Source of the DNA: Triparma columacea
Lineage: Eukaryota; Sar; Bolidophyceae; Parmales; Triparmaceae
Assembly (NCBI GenBank): GCA_030267965.1
Contig: BRYA01000240.1
Coordinates: 1-20,957 of the forward strand
DNA length: 20,957 bases
Reading direction: 5' to 3'
Position 1 is the stretch's first letter; each line of letters opens with the position of its first letter. This document shows positions 15,858 through 20,957 of this stretch, piece after piece. Under the pieces are notes generated by a model. That model did no database searches. It was not told the DNA's origin and saw only the letters and a list, made by a program, of their open reading frames with translations. Both the position numbers and the translations under genes were made by a program.

Positions 15858-16513
15858 TTGGGGAAGGGGAGAGTCCCGGGGTTGAGAGGATCTTTTCACC
15901 CGCCTTTTCGGTAACAGTTGAAACCTCAAACTATTTTATACTGATTCTCTACGGCTTCCTACATTATTGACGGGATAAGAAGGGTCAGTGTGGTGTGATT
16001 GACGAAGAACAAGGGAGAGGGATGGTGAGACCCTCAAGGATGCATCATTGCGGCGTCAATAGCGGTTCTCTGCCCGATAGCAACCACAATATGACACTAA
16101 GAATATCGGAAATAGGGCCCAAAGTAGTATTATCTCGTCTATAAGACGGTAATAAGACGGGAAAAAAACCCACGAATACTCGACCTCGATTGAAGGGGAA
16201 ATAACTTGGTTCCTTGACGTTAATGGGAAACTGAAATCAACAATAGGACAGACTACAACTGGTTAAAGCCTTAACAAGGGTCATCATTGTCATTGTTGTC
16301 CGCCTTACCTTTTTTTGATAAGATTTATTTATTGCTCCTCCTATTTCTCCCTCCACAAGGGTGGGTTTGGCTGACCTTTCTAGTACGTCCAACCCCCAAC
16401 CCTATTTCCTATCATCTACGCCACCTTTCCATAAACCAAAAACACCGTTAATCAACTCAACGTCTCTTCCTTCTTTTCTTTTCGTCCTAGTCTGACACTA
16501 CCCCGAGGTGACC
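15858..16513. promoter_or_regulatory. Divergent region: duplicated LRR_5 upstream DNA and leader of the next gene
   Basis: About 15945-16375 duplicates 13330-13785 with small indels, one being a 20-base block present only in copy 1. The remaining bases to 16513 include a pyrimidine tract (16461-16490) before the plus-strand ATG at 16514. Confidence 0.6.
16104..16301 (-). repeat. 198-base perfect duplicate block, copy 2
   Basis: Identical to 13514-13711. It lies about 250 bases upstream of the long LRR_5 start. Flanking sequence on both sides has substitutions and indels between copies. Confidence 0.9.
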
Positions 16514-17477
16514 ATGACAAAACTAACCTATATCCTCATCACTCTATGCGTATACATCTCCCCTACCCGATCATTAAACCTACAAAGCATAATTTCAGCT
16601 GTAAAGCCCGCGAAACCTTTCCATAAACCTTCACCAACCCAACAAACATTGTCGTATCTTTATCATGTTGGTGGCAAGGGCGACGCCTTAAGTAACGTGT
16701 ACGTCAGGCCCTCAACTTCCGAATCGAAACCCGACGCATGGTTCCGTGTAGGATTCATCACAGCTTGCACTTACGACGAGCAGGAGGAAGAGGTGAGGGC
16801 GGCGTGGATTGGGTTGGGAGTATGATAACCGTATCGCTAAACTCCTTCGGTCGCCGCTTTGCTCCTAAACTTCGCTCGTACCCTTTGCCCCCAATCCCTT
16901 CCACAAGGACGAATGGTCTCCCGAAACCGCCATCGTGACGGCAGCCAAGGCGGCAACAGCGCTCGCGAATTCGGCGATGCGACAGCGGAAGCTGATCATC
17001 GAACACGCGTGCGTAGTGGACGAGAATTTCAAGGAGCACAAAAGGCACGCGGATGTTGGTTTGGGACTTCAGTTGGAGGAGGGAAATTTGATCTGCCAGG
17101 TGCCTTATGAGGAGGAGGAGGAGGAGGAGGAAAACGATGATGATGGGGGGGACATGTTCGACTACGGTTTCGTCGGAATTGGAGACCTTGGGTTGTACGA
17201 GGATTTTAGAGCACGCTGGGGCGGCGGGGAGGCAGTGCTGGAGCCTTATTATGACAGGGACAAAGTGCTTGGGTGGATTGACTCCAAGGTGTCGTTGTCC
17301 GGCTCAGTCATCCTTACGACCACTTCGGCAAAAGGGGACGAGTTGGCTAGCACCATGTCGGGTAGTCCTGCCGTACACGTTATTGACGAGAAGCATAGAG
17401 CGGAGCTGATGGCCATGACGAAGAAGGTGGGGGACTGCTACGTATACAAAGATGGCTTGTTGGAGGACGTATTATAG
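16514..17477 (+). CDS. Unrecognised protein with signal/transit-like leader, possibly plastid-targeted
   Basis: Exons 16514-16792 and 16908-17477 (115-base intron, GAG|GTGAGG ... CCACAAG, phase 0) give 282 residues. The leader MTKLTYILITLCVYISPTRS is signal-peptide-like and is followed by a Lys/Ser/Pro stretch with few acidic residues, as in bipartite plastid leaders of secondary algae. The first exon core contains NVYVRPSTS and AWFRVGFITACTYDEQEEE; exon 2 starts DEWSPETAIVTAAKAA, then RQRKLIIEHA, LGLQLEEGN and a Glu/Asp run (about 160-175). The mix AVxxQKRLIxEHA recalls an uncharacterised plant plastid protein (At1g16080-like), but I am not sure. The acceptor is weak; a second donor (GTATGA at 16820) is possible. 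Function unknown. It converges with the secreted protein gene at 17630. Confidence 0.62.
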
Positions 17478-17629
17478 CAATGGCGTGTTATTTTTGGCCC
17501 AATTTAGTCTTATTTCATTTTCTTCACTATATCTCGTACCGAGGACACGACGCGTTATAACCCTAACCGGGCCACCTTCAATTAATCGACGTTACCGAGA
17601 TTCTTTTCACTTCCTACAACCTCCACTCT
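17478..17629. other. Convergent intergenic region holding repeat copy B
   Basis: These 152 bases lie between two facing 3' ends. A T-rich stretch follows the plus-strand stop; the short dispersed repeat occupies the middle. No AATAAA is seen. Confidence 0.55.
17540..17592 (-). repeat. Short dispersed repeat, copy B (53 bases)
   Basis: It is an inverted copy of 9852-9943: 24 and 25 bases match perfectly at each end, while the 43-base hairpin-bearing centre is replaced by four bases (17564-17567). Confidence 0.85.
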
Positions 17630-18643
17630 TCACAAGGTAGGGTCCCAGGTCAAGCTGACTTCCCCACCGCTGCCGACCTTGACACCCTGGTCACACTCGT
17701 CATGTCTCACCTCCTCCACCCAGTTGATGTCACCGATGCCATTCCCCTTCCCGTCTATCAGAACGTTCTCATAAAAGTCAATTCTCCCCTCCCCCGGGAA
17801 AGTATCGCACGTGTAGACCACCATCCCCTCCATCGTAGCATACGCTGAGTCGATCTCAATATCCCCCAAGTCCACCTGGTTGAAACTGACCTCGTCCTCC
17901 CTCCCCTTCACGAAGGTGGTGACGTTCCAGACGTTGTCGTCGACGGATCTCTCCATAATCCCGACAATTTCATCACCCTCGTTTGCCTGCGGCGAGCGTA
18001 GCGAGTTGCAGAGAGGGCTGCATTAGTGGCAAGTGGGAGGGGGATTGTCGCAAGATACATGATGCCGCCATCAATATCATCCACCCGATGCTCTATCACT
18101 TTGCTACTTCAAACTCACCTCGATAAGGCTAGCGCAATGGGCCCTCCCGTTACCGTCGACGACGTACGAGCTCGCGTACCAACCGTTCCACTTCGCCGGG
18201 TTGAGCAGGCACCCAGATTTACCGTATTGGAGCACCGGCTGGAGGATAACGCTCGCCTTACCGTGAATCCCGCCGCCATCCTCCAGGCCGTTGAAGATGT
18301 AGACCGAGGACTGGCTCGCCGGGCCGTGGTTGGCAGGCTTGGAGGGGACAGTCCAAGTTGAGGACATGTGAGTAATCCCCGAGCTTGACACGGACTGGGC
18401 GTAAACACTCCAATCGGAGTAGTAGGAGGCTGCGACCTCAGAATGTGGGGTCCTGGTCGTTTTTTTCGGAGGATAAGGGCAGGGAGAGAGGGAGGCCTTG
18501 TCGTAAGACGATAATCCTATAGGCAGAATACAGGAAGAGTGGTAGCTCCATCCGTTGGGCATTTCATGGTAATCGTCTTCAGCGACGACGGTGAGGGAGG
18601 AAATGACGGGGATCAAGGAGAATAGCGCTAGAAAGGGCTTCAT
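17630..18643 (-). CDS. Secreted concanavalin-like beta-sandwich protein, eqolisin-related
   Basis: Exons 18643-18119 and 17986-17630 (132-base intron, GAG|GTGAGT ... CCGCAG, phase 0) give 293 residues. A signal peptide (MKPFLALFSLIPVISSLTVV) starts the protein. The core has SSTWTVPSKP, SVYIFNGLEDGGG, ASVILQPVLQYG and KWNGWYASSYVVD in exon 1, and ANEGDEIVGIM, WNVTTFV and VVYTCDTFPGEGRID in exon 2. The WxVP start and the LQ..LQYG strand resemble glutamic peptidases of family G1 (eqolisins) and their non-enzymatic relatives in fungi and oomycetes. The Gln of the catalytic pair may be present, but the WYEW-type motif and a matching catalytic Glu are not clear, so peptidase activity is not claimed. 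Several Cys suggest disulfides. Probably acts outside the cell or in the vacuole. Confidence 0.7.
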
Positions 18644-18721
18644 GAAAAAAATAAGTGAGCAAGCGAGAATTGTTCAGACTTAATCAAAGGTAAAAGTAGA
18701 AATTCGATGTTTCTTAAGCAA

Positions 18722-18747
18722 CTGAACTGCGAGGCTGAACTGCGAGG
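18722..18747 (+). repeat. 13-base tandem duplication
   Basis: CTGAACTGCGAGG occurs twice without a gap, in the 137-base gap between the secreted protein start and the cysteine-rich gene stop, about 80-105 bases upstream of the former. Confidence 0.9.
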
Positions 18748-18780
18748 AGGACGGTACACTGACCGTGCTTTAGATTAGGT

Positions 18781-19829
18781 TTAGACAGTATTCGCTCCTC
18801 CCTTAAGCTCGAGGTCGGCAGGCTTTCCTGCGGTCCTCTTCTGCTGCTTCTTCCTGAACAAAGCCCCGACGCCTACAACGCAAGCGAAGCCACCGGCAGA
18901 AGCTCCGGCGATGGAGCCGGAGTTGTACGTAGTCGTAGAGGCGTCCAGGGCGGCGGCGGGGGAGACCAAATTGGATCCGCCGTTCAGCAGGATCTTGCTT
19001 CCACCCTTCTTCGTCTTGGCACCGTATCTGTCAGTAGCAGAGTTCCACTGCATGTCGCCGTAGGCGAAGCACTTGCCGTCGGCCCGCATGGAGTAAGGAA
19101 GCCAGCACGCATCGGTTCCGGAGCCGGACTTCTTGCACCACGACTGGGCAGGAAAGTTGTTGGAAAGGCCCTGCTCCTGCTTCATCCTGCAGCCATCAGG
19201 ACTGGAGACGTCGAAAACGTAGTCTCCGTTCTTCTTGGCGCACTGGGCACGCTCAGCCCAGCCAACGGTGTTGGACGACTTGCAGGTGCTCGCGCCGCTG
19301 CAGCACGCCACATACGAGGAGGCGACCTTGATGTCGCTTCCCGCGCACGACGCAGAGGAGGGTTTTGCACCTCCGTTGTTGGGGTGAGTAGAATCACTCG
19401 TGCAGCCTCCGATCCTTCCGTTCTGGGCAGAGACAGGAACAGCATCGTCGGAAAATCCACGGGTAGGAGCTCTGCAGGAGATGGTTGACGACCACCTTCC
19501 ACAGCTTTCACGAACTTTGAATCCCGGAGGACAAGCGTTGCTCTTCTTCCTGTGGGGGGTGGGGGAGGTGAGGGTTGGATATGTTTAGTCGTTGTGGAGT
19601 GGGACGCCCGGGAGGGGGCTAGCAGGAGGAGGGGGGGGGGAGGGGGGGGGGTAACCCCGTATGATTGGCCACCAAACATCACAAATGTCCTTCCAATGGC
19701 GAGGTGTCGAGAGAACAAAAAGGTTTTCTGACTTTTACATACCCCCCAAGATAAAATAAGACAACCCGAGCTACCGACGTACCATCCTCTGCGGTACTTG
19801 CACTTGGGTTTAGAGAACCAGCTTCCCAT
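18781..19829 (-). CDS. Unrecognised cysteine-rich protein with C-terminal membrane segment
   Basis: Exons 19829-19783 and 19549-18781 (233-base intron, ATG|GTACGT ... CCCACAG, phase 2) give 271 residues. I chose ATG 19829 because an in-frame TAA lies six bases upstream and the leader is A-rich and start-like. The protein begins MGSWFSKPKCKYRRGW, then NACPPGFKVRESC. About fifteen Cys are spread over residues 10-165 (for example ACCSG, DGCRM, SWCKK, DACWL, GKCFAYG), a pattern expected of a disulfide-bonded outer domain. A Ser/Thr spacer, a hydrophobic segment (about 226-246, GSIAGASAGGFACVVGVGAL) and a basic FRKKQQKR tail follow, as in a single-pass membrane protein. No classical signal peptide is visible, so a further 5' exon may be missing. 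I recognise no family. Confidence 0.65.
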
Positions 19830-20095
19830 TGTTGATTAATTTGTTTGGTGTTTTGAGGTCCTTTCCCTTTCAACGAAAATGGTTAAATGGTTCTGAAAAT
19901 GGTTTCACGAAAATGTGGAATGGGGTATCTTCTATCTTCAATTGAGGTGTAAAATAAAGCAGCGTGCAAGATTTTCAGACCAAGCAAACGATGGAACGTT
20001 TATGAAGAGAAGAGCCTGAAGGTTTCTTGTAGCTCATCAGTTAATCATCGTTCCCCCCCAACCCCTTCCCCCTCCCTTCCGTTCCTTCACCCCCC
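19830..20095. promoter_or_regulatory. Upstream region of the cysteine-rich gene
   Basis: These 266 bases lie between the cysteine-rich gene start and the DOPA-dioxygenase-like stop, both on the minus strand. On the minus strand, AACCATTT occurs three times at about 19873-19908, twice as AACCATTTTC. The same AACCATTTTC lies 10 bases before the dioxygenase ATG at 8373. Nothing coding is seen. Confidence 0.4.
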
Positions 20096-20833
20096 TTAAG
20101 CGCTGTACCCTAGCCCGAGCTCCGGGTATTGAGGGCTGTCGCAATGCTCCTCGTCGAACGCCAACACAGTCCTGTCCAAATTGAACGGTACCCCCATCCA
20201 CATGATCCTTCCAGTATGGTCCTCCACGCAGTGCCTGGTGAGGGGGTGGAGGAGGACGGAGTTCTCGCCGCGGTTGAGCATCATGTGGGAGGTCACGAGA
20301 CCGAGGTACTCCTGAGGGACCCACACCTCGTAGGAACCTGCGGGGTGCGGACCCTTGGGTCCCATATTTACATGAGGAACTTCGGAAGTTGAGTTGAAGT
20401 TAGGGAGCACAGTCTCTGCGGTTTTGGGTTGGTTGGTTGAGGGGGGGGGAGGGGTTAGGACGTTGTTAGTGAGGTCAGTGAGCGCGAACGAAGGGCCCCT
20501 CGGTTGTGGTGTTCCAACCTCCCCTCCCTCACCATCGACACCATGGCAGACTGCCACAAAATCACCCTCCTTGACGGCTTCCACAATACTCTCCCTCAGC
20601 CTCTGCGCGTCTGCGACACTCCCCTCGTTCGACTGGAAGAAGTAGACGTGAAAGTGGTACTCCAGGACAGGGGTGTCCTTGAATCCATCGTTGTTGTGGG
20701 CCTTTGCTGGGAGGGGCTCAAGGGTGGAGTGGGACGTGAAGTAGGAGGCGCCCCCGGAGGGATCGTAGGGGGCGGAGAGGGTGAGGAGGGGGAGGGAGAG
20801 GAGGAGGGAGGCGGCGTAACCAAAGAATTTCAT
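20096..20833 (-). CDS. DOPA-4,5-dioxygenase-like protein, secreted
   Basis: A signal peptide (MKFFGYAASLLLSLPLLTLS) precedes the domain. I read two exons, 20833-20533 and 20379-20096, joined in phase 1 to give 194 residues; the 153-base intron has no in-frame stop, so an unspliced reading gives 245 residues. The family's His pattern is complete: H60 and H62 (EYHFHVYF), H112 (GPHPAGSYEVW), H145 and H155 (LLHPLTRHCVEDHTG), followed by MWMG. Fungal and plant members open the catechol ring of DOPA extradiol-wise to a betalamic acid precursor; many algal and bacterial members have unknown substrates, so a catechol substrate is inference. Splicing joins VCHGVD to VPHVNMGPKGPHP without the Pro/Thr-rich insert. 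The ATG at 20833 is preceded by an in-frame GTG, which I do not use. Confidence 0.87.
   Translation of the reverse strand: MKFFGYAASLLLSLPLLTLSAPYDPSGGASYFTSHSTLEPLPAKAHNNDGFKDTPVLEYHFHVYFFQSNEGSVADAQRLRESIVEAVKEGDFVAVCHGVDGEGGEVGTPQPRGPSFALTDLTNNVLTPPPPSTNQPKTAETVLPNFNSTSEVPHVNMGPKGPHPAGSYEVWVPQEYLGLVTSHMMLNRGENSVLLHPLTRHCVEDHTGRIMWMGVPFNLDRTVLAFDEEHCDSPQYPELGLGYSA
20380..20532 (-). other. Likely intron, stop-free and divisible by three (DOPA-dioxygenase-like)
   Basis: Donor ATG|GTGAGG, acceptor TTCCGAAG, with a branch-like CCTAAC and a C tract upstream. Removing it deletes a 51-residue low-complexity insert from the middle of a conserved domain. Confidence 0.72.
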
Positions 20834-20957
20834 CACTGAGAACTGAAGGGTTTCTCGGGCAATCGACGGGGGATCGAGGGGGGGGGCAATGATTTCTCAG
20901 TTACATCTTTTCCTTACTTCTCAATAAGAGCGTTCTCCCCCCCCCAGCCGAGCTCGC
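20834..20957. other. Window edge: upstream of the DOPA-dioxygenase-like gene
   Basis: These 124 bases contain a G run at 20880-20886 and a C run near 20938-20945. No gene is seen. Confidence 0.5.

Noticed and set aside
16820..16907. GTATGA as the intron donor in the gene at 16514
   Set aside because: Phase is acceptable, but GAG|GTGAGG 27 bases upstream matches the donors of the other genes better. The choice changes nine residues and remains open.

Overview
The window looks like nuclear DNA of a eukaryotic alga, most likely a stramenopile with a compact genome (for example a bolidophyte or pelagophyte type). I base this on gene content, short GT-AG introns and signal-peptide-bearing proteins; the taxon itself is an inference. 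Twelve complete protein genes and one 5'-truncated gene fit in 21 kb. Intergenic gaps are mostly 40 to 800 bases. Eight genes have one recognisable intron each (101 to 240 bases), usually near the 5' end, in phase 0 and with a GTGAG donor. No tRNA, rRNA, CRISPR or transposase gene is visible.

Layout, left to right: the 3' end of a CBS/PB1 membrane-anchored protein (+); a SET-domain lysine methyltransferase (+); glutaminyl-tRNA synthetase (-); an RRM plus six-zinc-knuckle RNA-binding protein (+), divergent from the synthetase; a xylose/aldose-reductase-like aldo-keto reductase (-); a TauD/At3g21360-like dioxygenase with a signal peptide (+); an EEF1A-lysine-methyltransferase-4/METTL13-like enzyme (-); a DPYYC...NPPY putative nucleic-acid methyltransferase (+); two tandem BspA-type (LRR_5) repeat genes (-, -); an unrecognised, possibly plastid-targeted protein (+); a secreted eqolisin/concanavalin-like protein (-); an unrecognised cysteine-rich membrane protein (-); and a secreted DOPA-4,5-dioxygenase-like protein (-).

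The genes do not form one pathway; this is ordinary mixed euchromatin with housekeeping translation and RNA genes beside secreted enzymes. The unusual structure is at DNA level. (1) Coding strands run from C-rich at the 5' end to G-rich at the 3' end in gene after gene. (2) The LRR_5 pair is a tandem duplication whose 198-base upstream block is identical between copies while the coding ends have diverged, and one copy has grown from 5 to 21 repeats by 207- and 276-base block duplications. (3) Two introns (aldo-keto reductase, DOPA dioxygenase) are multiples of three with no stop, so unspliced mRNA stays open. (4) A short non-coding repeat sits only between convergent gene ends.
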